Assembly (NCBI GenBank): GCA_030633305.1
Contig: DAOVTB010000014.1
Location: forward strand, 1-43,987
DNA from: Candidatus Muiribacteriota bacterium
GTDB taxonomy: Bacteria; Muiribacteriota; DAOVTB01
DNA length: 43,987 bases
Direction of reading: 5' to 3'
The position numbers and the translations under genes were made by a program. A model generated the notes under the pieces. The model was not told the origin of the DNA, did no database searches, and was given only the letters and a program-made list of their open reading frames with translations. This document shows positions 20,077 to 29,687 of the stretch, piece after piece. Numbering within the stretch: position 1 is the first letter of the stretch; each line of letters opens with the position of its first letter.

Positions 20077-20743
20077 GCTTGAGCATCGTTTTTAATTCTG
20101 TAAATGAGACATCTTCCAGCCCTTCTAATATTGAAGGATCAATAATCTCTTCTTCAATTACAGCCATTTTTTGAAAGTAATAAACATCTTCACTGGATAA
20201 AAATGGTGTAATCTCTTTTATATCACTTATTTTAAAGAGCGGTGGAACCACTGTTGTCCTCCATTCAAATGGAAGTCCTGAAGATCTTATGATCTGCATG
20301 CTTTCCTGAATTTTTTTATCAATATTTTTTATGCTGCATAACCTGGAATATTTTGAAAATCCAGTTTTAATGTCCATTGCTATGTAATCTAAAAGGGCAT
20401 CATCGATAAATGATTTTAGTTTTTCTGGTAAAGATCCATTGGTATCAAGTTTGATCAAAAGATTTGTTCTTTTTTTAACAATAGATAAAAAATCCCTAAG
20501 CTCCGGCCATAATAAGGCTTCACCGCCGGTAATAACGATACCATCAATAAATCCTTTTCTTTTTAATAGCTCATCAAGTATTGTATTTTCTGAAATATCA
20601 GGTTGTGTTTTGATATGATCTGCTATTACCAAACTTTTATTATAGCAAAAAGGACAGAAAAAATTGCATCCAGAAACAAATATAATGGATGCAATTTTTC
20701 CGGGATAATCAATAATAGTAGTTCCAAGAAATCCCTTAATCAT
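20030..20743 (-). CDS. nrdG: Anaerobic ribonucleoside-triphosphate reductase activating protein (radical SAM)
   Basis: TTIIDYPGKIASIIFVSGCNFFCPFCYN; VITGGEALL. Confidence 0.92.
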   Translation of the reverse strand: MIKGFLGTTIIDYPGKIASIIFVSGCNFFCPFCYNKSLVIADHIKTQPDISENTILDELLKRKGFIDGIVITGGEALLWPELRDFLSIVKKRTNLLIKLDTNGSLPEKLKSFIDDALLDYIAMDIKTGFSKYSRLCSIKNIDKKIQESMQIIRSSGLPFEWRTTVVPPLFKISDIKEITPFLSSEDVYYFQKMAVIEEEIIDPSILEGLEDVSFTELKTMLKPILKKNVKVSYRGFD

Positions 20744-20757
20744 AATTTATTATTCAA

Positions 20758-20907
20758 CTAGTTAGTTTTTGTAGAACTTACTTCGTAAACTTTTCTTTCT
20801 TTGAATTCTTCCTGTTTTCCATCGTTCCACTGCTTAACAGGTCTGTAAAACCCAACCACTCTGGAATAAACTTCAGTCTTCGCATTGCATTTTGTTGTCT
20901 TTGACAT
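20758..20907 (-). CDS. Stand-alone 49-aa NrdD C-terminal glycyl-radical domain
   Basis: Translated by hand: MSKTTKCNAKTEVYSRVVGFYRPVKQWNDGKQEEFKERKVYEVSSTKTN; RVVGF glycyl-radical-site-like motif; SD GGAGG 8 nt before ATG; lies between nrdD and nrdG. Confidence 0.85.
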   Translation of the reverse strand: MSKTTKCNAKTEVYSRVVGFYRPVKQWNDGKQEEFKERKVYEVSSTKTN

Positions 20908-20937
20908 TTATCTTACCTCCAACTATTTTTATTTCTT

Positions 20938-22989
20938 TCAAGATTTTATGCTTTTTTTTTTATTATCAGTCTTTTCTTTTTTTTCATCAATTTCAATATC
21001 TGCTTTTTCAACATGTGGACAATCTTTGTGTTCACCACTAATGTAACCATGAACTGGGCAAACTGTAAATGTGGGACTCAGTGTAAAATAAGGCATATGA
21101 AAATTGGTACTTATTTTTTTCACAAGGTTTTTACAGGTTTCTATATCGTCGATTCTTTCACCAAGGAATCCATGAAAAACTGTTCCTCCTGTGTATAGAG
21201 TCTGAAGACCATCCTGATGTGTAAGAGCATCAAAAATATCTTCAGATTGCCCAACTGGCAGATGAGTTGAATTAGTATAATAAGGTACATCTGTTCCAGA
21301 AGCTTTAATTTTTGGATATGCTTCCTGATCCAGCCTTGCAAGTCTGTAGCCAGTACCTTCTGCTGGTGTTGCTTCAAGATTATATAGAGCCCCTTCTTTT
21401 TCCTGATATTTTTGAAGTATTCCTCTCATGAAATCCAGTACTTCTATTGAGAAATTCTTCCCCTTTTCAGAAGAAATATCTTTATCAAGGAAATTAATAC
21501 AACATTCGTTCATTCCTGTCAGACCAATTGTTGAAAAATGGTTGGCCCAGTATTGATTAAATCTTTTCTTGATATCTCGAAGATAGAATTTTGAATATGG
21601 ATAAAGTCCTTGATCTGTAAATCTTTCAAGGATCTTTCTTTTTGTCTTAAATGCTATTCTTGCAGTGTCCATTAAATATTCAAGTTTTTCAAAGAAATCT
21701 GTTTTATTATGAGACAGATATCCAATTCTTGGCATATTTATAGTTATAACGCCAATGCTTCCAGTAAGAGGATTTGATCCAAACAAGCCTCCACCTCTTT
21801 TTCTCAACTCGCGGTTATCAAGCCGAAGTCGACAGCACATACTTCTAGCGTCATCTGGTGACATATCTGAATTAACAAAGTTAGCAAAATATGGAATACC
21901 ATACTTTGCTGTCATTTCCCAAAGGCTATCATACTGTTTGTTTTCCCATGCAAAATCTTTGGTTATATTATATGTTGGGATTGGAAATGTGAATACTCTT
22001 CCTTTGGCATCCCCTTGAAGCATTATTTCGCAAAAAGCCTTGTTGAGTAAATCCATTTCTTTCTGGAATTCTCCGTAAGTCTCATTTTTAAGTTCACCTG
22101 CTATTGTTACATGTTCGTCCTGGAATGCGGAAGGAACAGTCATATCCATGGTGATATTTGTAAAAGGAGTTTGAAAACCAACGCGAGTAGGTATATTCAT
22201 GTTGTAAACAAATTCCTGGATCGCTTGAAGAATCTCTTTGTATGTTAACTTATCATATCGGATGAATGGAGCAAGGAGGGTGTCGAAATTTGCAAAAGCC
22301 TGCGCCCCGGCAGATTCTCCCTGTAAAGTATAAAAGAAGTTTACAATCTGTCCAAGTGCGGTTCTGAAATGTTTAGCTGGGCGACTTTGTATTTTTCCAT
22401 ATGCTCCTTTAAATCCATTTGTGAGCAAGTCTTTCATATCCCATCCGCAGCAGTATACTGCGAGTAATCCCAGGTCATGAACGTGAAAATCACCTTCAAG
22501 ATGAGCACTTTTAATTTCCTTGGAATATATTTTATTCAACCAGTAATGAGATGAAACCAGTGATGAAACATGGTTGTTAAGTCCTTGCAGGGAATAACCC
22601 ATATTAGAATTTTCGCGAACTCGCCAGTCATCCTGTCCTATATAACTATCAACCATTCCGATTGCGCTTTTAAGTAGTTTCTGAGCATCACGGAGTTTTT
22701 CATGTTGGTCACGATAAAGAATATAAGCTTTTGCAACTCTTGCATATCCATTATCAATAAGCATTTTTTCAACAAGATCCTGAATTGTTTCTACAGTTGG
22801 TACTCTTCTGTCTCCTCTGTAAACAATTTCTAATAGTTCAACAACCTGTTTTGCAACTCTGACAGCATCTACAATATTATCATTTCCAACTGCATTAACC
22901 GTTTTTTCAATAGCTTCTATAATATTCTGCGGGTCAAATTTTACTCGTTTTCCATCACGTTTTCTAACATATTTGATTTCTGAAACCAT
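20938..22989 (-). CDS. nrdD: Anaerobic ribonucleoside-triphosphate reductase, catalytic portion with ATP cone, lacking the terminal glycyl-radical segment
   Basis: VRKRDGKRVKFDPQNIIEAIEKTV; YCCGWDMKDLL; GMNECCINFL; ends CPVHGYISGEHKDCPHVEKADIEIDEKKEKTDNKKKSIKS. Confidence 0.93.
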   Translation of the reverse strand: MVSEIKYVRKRDGKRVKFDPQNIIEAIEKTVNAVGNDNIVDAVRVAKQVVELLEIVYRGDRRVPTVETIQDLVEKMLIDNGYARVAKAYILYRDQHEKLRDAQKLLKSAIGMVDSYIGQDDWRVRENSNMGYSLQGLNNHVSSLVSSHYWLNKIYSKEIKSAHLEGDFHVHDLGLLAVYCCGWDMKDLLTNGFKGAYGKIQSRPAKHFRTALGQIVNFFYTLQGESAGAQAFANFDTLLAPFIRYDKLTYKEILQAIQEFVYNMNIPTRVGFQTPFTNITMDMTVPSAFQDEHVTIAGELKNETYGEFQKEMDLLNKAFCEIMLQGDAKGRVFTFPIPTYNITKDFAWENKQYDSLWEMTAKYGIPYFANFVNSDMSPDDARSMCCRLRLDNRELRKRGGGLFGSNPLTGSIGVITINMPRIGYLSHNKTDFFEKLEYLMDTARIAFKTKRKILERFTDQGLYPYSKFYLRDIKKRFNQYWANHFSTIGLTGMNECCINFLDKDISSEKGKNFSIEVLDFMRGILQKYQEKEGALYNLEATPAEGTGYRLARLDQEAYPKIKASGTDVPYYTNSTHLPVGQSEDIFDALTHQDGLQTLYTGGTVFHGFLGERIDDIETCKNLVKKISTNFHMPYFTLSPTFTVCPVHGYISGEHKDCPHVEKADIEIDEKKEKTDNKKKSIKS

Positions 22990-23051
22990 TTCCTTCTCCC
23001 TTTAATAGCCCTAAACAGGGTCAAATTTTTTAAAAAGCCATCATTATATAA

Positions 23052-24305
23052 TCAAAACTGTTTTCTATCAACAAATTTATTAATTAAATTTTCTTCTCCA
23101 TTAAGCCTTAAAAACTCTATGATTTCAGAGTCAGTCATGAACCCCCATTGTTCTTGTGTGATACATTCATCACAACCGTAGTTGAATATTCCATTAATTT
23201 GTTCAAGTCTGACATTATGCATTTTTTCCCCGGTCCATATCTCAGTAAGTGTATTTTTATTAAGATTTCCAACATTGTTTTCTTCAGATAGAGCTTGACG
23301 ACAGCATAATGCAATCTCGCCATTATGTTTAATATTAGGTGCCTTAAAAACGGAACTACAAGGTTGTCTATTGTCGTCAGAGTCATATTCACAGCCGTCT
23401 TTTTCCTGTTTATCCAGGTCAAGATCCCAACAATCTCTGAAACGATTGGAATAATCTCCAAAGGGATCATGATTTTCTGCTTCAGTATAAGGGGCAATTG
23501 CATCCAGATATAATTTATACAGTTGATTCTGTTTTGAAAAATCGCTATGAGCTGTACAGGGCATTATTGCGATATGGTCATGCTCATTATTGTGCCACCA
23601 TGAATAGTGTACTTCTAGTGGTTTTCCGATTTTCCTGAAAAACCTTTTCCAATAGTCTACAAAAGCTCCAACTTCAGAGTGATTATGCTCCTGAATAACG
23701 AATTGTAGTGTGATGACAGGATAATTAAGCCCAAGAGATTCTCGTATTGAAAGGAATGTTTTAATATTCTCCATGATGTTGTTTAATTCGGCTCCTGGTT
23801 TTACCAGTCTGTAAGTCTCAGGAGTAATTGCGTCTACGGAGAAAAGGACAACAAGAAAAGTATCTTCTGGCAGGCCATTGTCCACGCCTGTTTTAACGGT
23901 ATTAAGAATATTCTGAGCAAGAGTACGATCAAGTGCAAATCCATTTGTTGATACCATTGTATGTTTGAAAAAGTCATGAAGCAGTTTTTTCTTAAAAATG
24001 TAGTCAACAAACATATTGAATTCAGGATGGAGAAGTGGCTCGCCAATCCAGTATAACTTGATCATTGTTGCAAAATATTTTTCATCAACAACTTCATCAA
24101 TTATTTTCTTGAATAGATCAAACTGAAAAAAACCCTGTTCTTTAAATCTGTGATATGACATATAGCACATCGGACAGTTGACATTACAATGATTTGTAAG
24201 ATCAAACTGGATTTCCTGGAGTTTTTTTAATAGATATTTGTTTATTTTTTTTCTATTTTTTATACCACTCATTTTCAAATTCGATTTTATCCTGTTTAAA
24301 CTCAA
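23052..24305 (-). CDS. Radical SAM/SPASM-like protein
   Basis: CNVNCPMCYMSYHRF; C-terminal CSSVFKAPNIKHNGEIALCCRQALSEENNVGNLNKNTLTEIWTG. Confidence 0.88.
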   Translation of the reverse strand: MSLNRIKSNLKMSGIKNRKKINKYLLKKLQEIQFDLTNHCNVNCPMCYMSYHRFKEQGFFQFDLFKKIIDEVVDEKYFATMIKLYWIGEPLLHPEFNMFVDYIFKKKLLHDFFKHTMVSTNGFALDRTLAQNILNTVKTGVDNGLPEDTFLVVLFSVDAITPETYRLVKPGAELNNIMENIKTFLSIRESLGLNYPVITLQFVIQEHNHSEVGAFVDYWKRFFRKIGKPLEVHYSWWHNNEHDHIAIMPCTAHSDFSKQNQLYKLYLDAIAPYTEAENHDPFGDYSNRFRDCWDLDLDKQEKDGCEYDSDDNRQPCSSVFKAPNIKHNGEIALCCRQALSEENNVGNLNKNTLTEIWTGEKMHNVRLEQINGIFNYGCDECITQEQWGFMTDSEIIEFLRLNGEENLINKFVDRKQF

Positions 24306-24413
24306 ATTTCAAATAATTCTAAACACAACAAACATAGATGTTATCAGTATTTATAAGATGAAAACAGTTTGTTGACGCGGTCGAATTTTTTTAATAATTT
24401 ATTCATTTTAAAA

Positions 24414-24485
24414 GGGGACGCGTCTTGACATTTGACATTTAGTTAGAAATGGTATCATAAATGTCGAATGTCAAGACGCGTCCCC
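24414..24485. repeat. 72-bp palindrome, GGGGACGCGTCTTGACATTTGACATTT arms
   Basis: 27-bp arms with one mismatch, 18-nt loop; resembles ends of RAYT/IS200-like elements. Confidence 0.88.
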
Positions 24486-24529
24486 TATCAACTATGACGA
24501 TTACAAAAAAATGTGGTATTATAAATTAT

Positions 24530-25060
24530 ATGGAATACAGTACTGGTATTTTAGTTAATTCAATAGGTTTGATTTATATAATGATTGCCTCCTATTGGGA
24601 TTACAGATATAAGAAAATTCCGAATAAACTTAATTTCCCGATTATTATAGCTGGAGTGGTTATTAATTATTATCTTCACGGTATGGTTGGTCTAAAATTA
24701 AGTGTTTTTGGATTATTGCTTGGTCTTGGATTGTTGTTTGTTCCTTTTGCTCTTGGCGGGGTTGGAGCAGGAGATGTGAAGCTCTTGGCAGGAATTGGTG
24801 CTTTAAAAGGACCACATTTTGTATTCTGGGTATTTCTGATTTTTTCTTTAATATATTTTGTGATTTCAATTGTTTATCTTCTGGCGCGGGGCCAACTTGT
24901 AAAAATTATTAAGAATATGATAATGTCAATTTATACAAGAACTCCTGCTACTGGGACAATATATGATAAATCAGGTTCAGTATCATTTCCTATAGGGGTG
25001 GTTATCAGCCTAGGTTGTTTAGTCACAGAATATGTTTTTAGATTTCATTTCTTTAAATAG
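24530..25060 (+). CDS. A24-family prepilin peptidase
   Basis: SYWDYRYKKIPNKLNFP...GGVGAGDVKLLAGIGAL; ORF track starts at 24461 inside the palindrome, but ATG at ~24530 (MEYSTGILVNS) is more plausible. Confidence 0.85.
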   Translation: MEYSTGILVNSIGLIYIMIASYWDYRYKKIPNKLNFPIIIAGVVINYYLHGMVGLKLSVFGLLLGLGLLFVPFALGGVGAGDVKLLAGIGALKGPHFVFWVFLIFSLIYFVISIVYLLARGQLVKIIKNMIMSIYTRTPATGTIYDKSGSVSFPIGVVISLGCLVTEYVFRFHFFK

Positions 25061-25200
25061 TAAAAAATAGCCACAGATTAACACAGATAAAACACAGATT
25101 TTAGTAAATAAGGATAAATATCGAATAATGATTTTAATATTCTTGCGTGTGTGACGGGTTGGGTCGAAAACTTTTAGTTCTGCAATAAAGCAATAACAAT

Positions 25201-25314
25201 CTGTAGGGGAGGGTCTGTGACCCTCCCGTTCTCGAATAAAAAAATAAAATGGCATTCTTTTGTGTATTATCCAAAGTAATTTAATTCGGGAGGGTCACAG
25301 ACCCTCCCCTACAG
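25201..25314. repeat. MITE-like element with perfect 28-bp inverted repeats
   Basis: CTGTAGGGGAGGGTCTGTGACCCTCCCG at 25201-25228 and its exact reverse complement at 25287-25314; solo copy at 5499-5526. Confidence 0.92.
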
Positions 25315-25438
25315 TATTATTCGATTCCTTCAATTTTTTTATGAACTATTAATTTGTGATCCCTGTTGGGTTAATTAAGTTGCATACTCTTAAACTATAT
25401 ATTAAGATATTAAAAATTTAAAATAATCTGGAGGGGAA

Positions 25439-28400
25439 ATGTTACATAAAAATTTCCGATTTTGTATTATTCTGTTTATTTTGATCTCATCAGGGGTATT
25501 CACTTTATATTCTCAGAATTTTGAAGAAAAAGTAAAAGGGTATGAATCTAATATAATAGAAAAAGAAGAGAAATTTATTGGTGGTTCCATGGTTGTTAAA
25601 AAGAAGACGTTTAAGAGTCTTTTTCCTGGATTTATTAAAAATTACACTAGTAAACTGGATGGAAAAACCGGTACAGAAAAAGAAAAATATTGCAGGAAGA
25701 TATTTTTTCTACAGCAGGGACTTACAAGTATTTATAAATATACGACAAAACATGACGGTGTTCTGAAAAAACATCTGGAGAAAATACTTAAAGATGAATT
25801 TTATTTAAATTGCCATATCGAATTTTTGAGAAATATTCTTACTACAATGTTTTTTGAAATAAAATCTGAAAATATTTATAATCTTCCACTCCTTGAAATA
25901 ATGCCTTTAATTGCGAAACTGTCGGTGTTTTATGATTCCTATGCTGATGGTCTTCCATTTTATTATTCTTATTTACCTGACTATAATGAGTTAAAGAAAA
26001 GAAGTATAAATGGATATTTGCCTGATGTTACTGAAGAAATTCAGGAAAATCTTTCAATGAAACATAAATTATTTCTGAAAAAATTTCCCGCAGCAATCGA
26101 AAAACGATTTAATGGGATTCTTGAAAATGTTGATATTGAAGAGTCTGTTCTGGAAAAAGGGGAAAAATTTTACAATCAATCTTTGGATTCAATCAAAAAT
26201 AGCCTTGGTATAAAACTTGAAAAAGCTGGAACACTAGATGGAAAGTTGAAAAAGAATACAATTGAACTGGAAAATTTTATGGATGAAATTGTATTTTTGG
26301 AAAAAGATGAAAAAATAGTGAAGTGGATTGAATTGATGAAGGAAAATCTTGCTGCGAGAGTACAATTATTAAATTATAAAAAGGTTATACTGGATTTTCT
26401 TCCTGAAAGTTATTCTGATCAAATCAATAAACTCCTGTCCTTAGAATCTGGTTCAGATATTTTTGAAATTGAATTAAAAACAAGTGGAAAAAAAGTAAAT
26501 TCACTTGAAAATATATCAGTATTAATGACTGAGGTATCCAGTCTGGAAGAATTTTCAAAAGATAAAATCAGAGGAATTAAGCAGAACATAAATAATAATA
26601 TAATTGTATTTAAAAAGACTTTGAACATAATCTTAAAAAAGTATAAAGCTCAAGATTACAGGAGCATTCAAGCTCTTTATCAACTTGAATCAAATTATTG
26701 GAAGTTTCTAACCTTTCAATCCATTTTTAATAATCTTATAAATTCAATGCTTTTCAATGACAGTCCAGTTAACAAAAAACAACTTAAAAGATATAGCAAG
26801 TTTATTTCCAAAATAACTGGAAAATTGCAGAAAACAGTTTCCTGGCTTGCTGAAAAAACAGGTGTTTCTGTTTCTGATGATCAATCCGGAGAACTTGACA
26901 GGCAAAAATTGAAAATGCTGGCACTTCTTGGTGATGGCCAAACGAAATCTGTTGTTGATAAAGACATTAATAAAGTAAAGATTTCTGATAAACCTTTGAA
27001 AAATGATTCGTCGAACAATGTATTGGATGCGCTTTCCAGTTGGACTTCAAGTGATGATAAAGTAAATTCGGATCCGAAAAATACTGTTGATACCAAAACA
27101 GTTGATACGGTAATAGATAAACCAAAAACGGACTCGAATAAAACAAGTGAAGATAATAGCATACTTGATACACTTGTTGATATGACCAGCGGGGATAAGG
27201 TTGCAGCAGATGATTCAAATGATCAGACTAAAAAAACAGATATTTCTAAACCTGATGTTAATAACGATTCAAGTGGAGATAGTGTTTTAGATGCCCTTGC
27301 TGACTGGAAGAATGATAAAACAGATAAAAAAGTAAATACTGATACGAATGATTCTGTCAGTGATGATAAAAATGTTGATTCGTCTGGAAATGATAAATCT
27401 GATAATATTCTTGATTCGCTTTCAAACTGGATCTCAGAGGATGACAAAAAAAGTAATGATACAAAACCAGTAGTAGTTAAACCGGTTAAAATCAAAGTTG
27501 TAGAACCTGATAAGAGTGATGACGGCGATAAATCTGGTGATGATGGCAATATACTTGATGCTCTTAGTGATTTTGTATCGAATAACAAGAATGATGATTC
27601 CGTTATAACTGATACCACTGATGCTGTTCCAACTGTCCGAACTAGCAGTAATGATGATGATAAAGAGTTTACTAGATATATTTCTCAAAAAGAAAATTTT
27701 TCTTTCGATTATCCATCAGAAAAATGGCTGGAATCTCAGAAATTATTTAAATATGAAGTAACTCTTCGCCATAAAGGAAGTATTCTGCCGGCGATTTCTG
27801 TAAAATCAGAAATGACTAAGAATAAAATGTCCCTTAAGAATTTTGTTGAAAACAGAAAAAAAGTATTAAAAAAAGCATTCTCTGGAATGAATTATAAGCT
27901 TGTTGATACAGAGAATAATAGAGATGTATATTATATCATTATCTATAATATGGACTTTTTTGGAATAAAATGTAGCAATTTTGAATATGTTAAAGGTGAT
28001 GGAAATAATTTTTTTGTAATAAATAGTATTGTTACTAATGAACAAATTGATGATGTTGAATATGATCTTGAAAGTATTTTTAAAAGTTTTAGAATCTTGA
28101 AGCTTTTAAAACCTGTAGCACCTGTTGTTAAGAAAAAAATTGTAAAAAAACCAAAAAAGAAAAAATCTGTTAAAGTTGTGAAAAAAACGCCAGTAAAGAA
28201 ACCAGTGTATAATCCTCCGGCAAAGAAGCTTTCATTAAAAGAAAAGATGGCTAAACTAAGAGCAAAAATGAAGGCGCGGCAAAATAATTCGAGTGCTTCT
28301 TCGACAACTTATAAACCAACTGCAACTGTAAATAAGGGAAATAACCTGAACAATTATGAGAAGTACTGGTATAGCAAAATAAATCAGTTTGGACGTGATA

Positions 28401-28624
28401 TTGCATACTGGGAAAAAACGACATTTGTTCAGAAAAGAAGAATTCGGGTCTCAAAGCGGATCCAGTTCAAGGTAAAAGCTCTTTTTCGAGATATAAGAGT
28501 TGAAGAGGGTAAGGTTGAAAAATATATTAAACAATTTGGTGACGGTGGTCATATAAAAGATGTTAGAAATAATCTGGTACGTTTACACTTCAAAGCAGCT
28601 AAATTAAAAGACTGGGCAAATTAA
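25439..28624 (+). CDS. 1061-aa exported protein: helical N-half, acidic linker with five ILDALSxW motifs, PsbP/Mog1-like domain, Lys-rich segment
   Basis: Signal peptide; repeated motif; FTRYISQKENFSFDYPSEKWLE...VEYDLESIFKSFRIL PsbP-like. Confidence 0.7.
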   Translation: MLHKNFRFCIILFILISSGVFTLYSQNFEEKVKGYESNIIEKEEKFIGGSMVVKKKTFKSLFPGFIKNYTSKLDGKTGTEKEKYCRKIFFLQQGLTSIYKYTTKHDGVLKKHLEKILKDEFYLNCHIEFLRNILTTMFFEIKSENIYNLPLLEIMPLIAKLSVFYDSYADGLPFYYSYLPDYNELKKRSINGYLPDVTEEIQENLSMKHKLFLKKFPAAIEKRFNGILENVDIEESVLEKGEKFYNQSLDSIKNSLGIKLEKAGTLDGKLKKNTIELENFMDEIVFLEKDEKIVKWIELMKENLAARVQLLNYKKVILDFLPESYSDQINKLLSLESGSDIFEIELKTSGKKVNSLENISVLMTEVSSLEEFSKDKIRGIKQNINNNIIVFKKTLNIILKKYKAQDYRSIQALYQLESNYWKFLTFQSIFNNLINSMLFNDSPVNKKQLKRYSKFISKITGKLQKTVSWLAEKTGVSVSDDQSGELDRQKLKMLALLGDGQTKSVVDKDINKVKISDKPLKNDSSNNVLDALSSWTSSDDKVNSDPKNTVDTKTVDTVIDKPKTDSNKTSEDNSILDTLVDMTSGDKVAADDSNDQTKKTDISKPDVNNDSSGDSVLDALADWKNDKTDKKVNTDTNDSVSDDKNVDSSGNDKSDNILDSLSNWISEDDKKSNDTKPVVVKPVKIKVVEPDKSDDGDKSGDDGNILDALSDFVSNNKNDDSVITDTTDAVPTVRTSSNDDDKEFTRYISQKENFSFDYPSEKWLESQKLFKYEVTLRHKGSILPAISVKSEMTKNKMSLKNFVENRKKVLKKAFSGMNYKLVDTENNRDVYYIIIYNMDFFGIKCSNFEYVKGDGNNFFVINSIVTNEQIDDVEYDLESIFKSFRILKLLKPVAPVVKKKIVKKPKKKKSVKVVKKTPVKKPVYNPPAKKLSLKEKMAKLRAKMKARQNNSSASSTTYKPTATVNKGNNLNNYEKYWYSKINQFGRDIAYWEKTTFVQKRRIRVSKRIQFKVKALFRDIRVEEGKVEKYIKQFGDGGHIKDVRNNLVRLHFKAAKLKDWAN

Positions 28625-28631
28625 ATATAAA

Positions 28632-29687
28632 ATGAAAAAATGTCTTATTTTTATCTCTTTCGATAATCCTTTTAGAATATGTAGGATGAGCTCTGTTTTA
28701 AAAAAATATGCAGGGAATCTGCAGTTATATATATATATGCAACCTGTAGATGCTCAGTCGGGAATAATGAGTAAATTGAAATTCATGACTGATCTGGATG
28801 TAAAGCCTTTGGAACGGGAAGTTTTTTCTGATTTTGATATGTTTTATGTAGATCTTGTTCTGGAGGATCTCCTCAGCTGGGGAAAAGATCTTTTAAAAAA
28901 AGTACCAAGTGAAACTAGAACTGTTCAGTTTGTTGACACGTTGCAAATAGACTGTTTTGCAGGAGATGTTATAATTGTTCCCGGATTTTTCAATAAAATG
29001 GATATCAATCGGCAGGTACATAAATTGATAAGATTTGGTATCATAACCAAAACTGAGGAACTTGGAAATAATAACTTGTGTTATTCCGGGAAGAGTGGAA
29101 TACATATTTTTATTGGCTCTGGTTTTTATACTAACGAATCTTATTCACAGGTCAACTGTTCAACCTCGAGAAAGGCATATTTTATAAATGAATTATCAAG
29201 TGGATATGAAAATACGATATTAAAATTATTTACTGAATTTGTTGAAATTGAAAAAATAAAAGAAATTTGTATTATTAACACTCCGTATATGAATATAAAA
29301 GAAAAAAAACGTTTTTCTGGATTTGTTTCATTTTTAAAAAATAGCAGGATAAAAGTCAGTTCAGTTGAAATAAAAGAATTGTATGACAAAGTTTTTAGAT
29401 TAGATTCGACCGATGGCTTTTCTATTGTGCTTAGTAACAACGAAGCGCTGCCGTTAATGGCGTTGAAAATGCCTACTTATATCATTGACAGGGAATTCTG
29501 GAAGTCGCCGCATCCGGAAGTTTTGAAAAGATCTATTATTCATGGAAGAGGAGATTTTTCCAAAATAGACTTTAATTCTTTTGTGGAATCAGGTCTGGAA
29601 AATAAGGTTAAAAATGAACGGATAATGTTGAATGATTTAGATTATTTTTCAAAAATAATCGATATTTTGGATGGTATTTTGAAATGA
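28632..29687 (+). CDS. Protein of unknown function (possibly glycosyltransferase-like)
   Basis: 351-aa ORF in an operon; no recognisable motif. Confidence 0.6.
   Translation: MKKCLIFISFDNPFRICRMSSVLKKYAGNLQLYIYMQPVDAQSGIMSKLKFMTDLDVKPLEREVFSDFDMFYVDLVLEDLLSWGKDLLKKVPSETRTVQFVDTLQIDCFAGDVIIVPGFFNKMDINRQVHKLIRFGIITKTEELGNNNLCYSGKSGIHIFIGSGFYTNESYSQVNCSTSRKAYFINELSSGYENTILKLFTEFVEIEKIKEICIINTPYMNIKEKKRFSGFVSFLKNSRIKVSSVEIKELYDKVFRLDSTDGFSIVLSNNEALPLMALKMPTYIIDREFWKSPHPEVLKRSIIHGRGDFSKIDFNSFVESGLENKVKNERIMLNDLDYFSKIIDILDGILK

Noticed and set aside
20908-20940. NrdD TGA as selenocysteine or recoded stop
   Set aside because: TGA is followed in frame by TAA, TAG and TAA before the small ORF ATG, which has its own SD; a separate gene is simpler.
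26881-27688. Antisense ORFs (26881..27162, 26967..27218, 27223..27618, 27434..27688) opposite the 1061-aa gene
   Set aside because: They arise from low-complexity D/K/S-rich codons on the plus strand; Ser/Leu or Ile-rich translation, no SD, no motifs.
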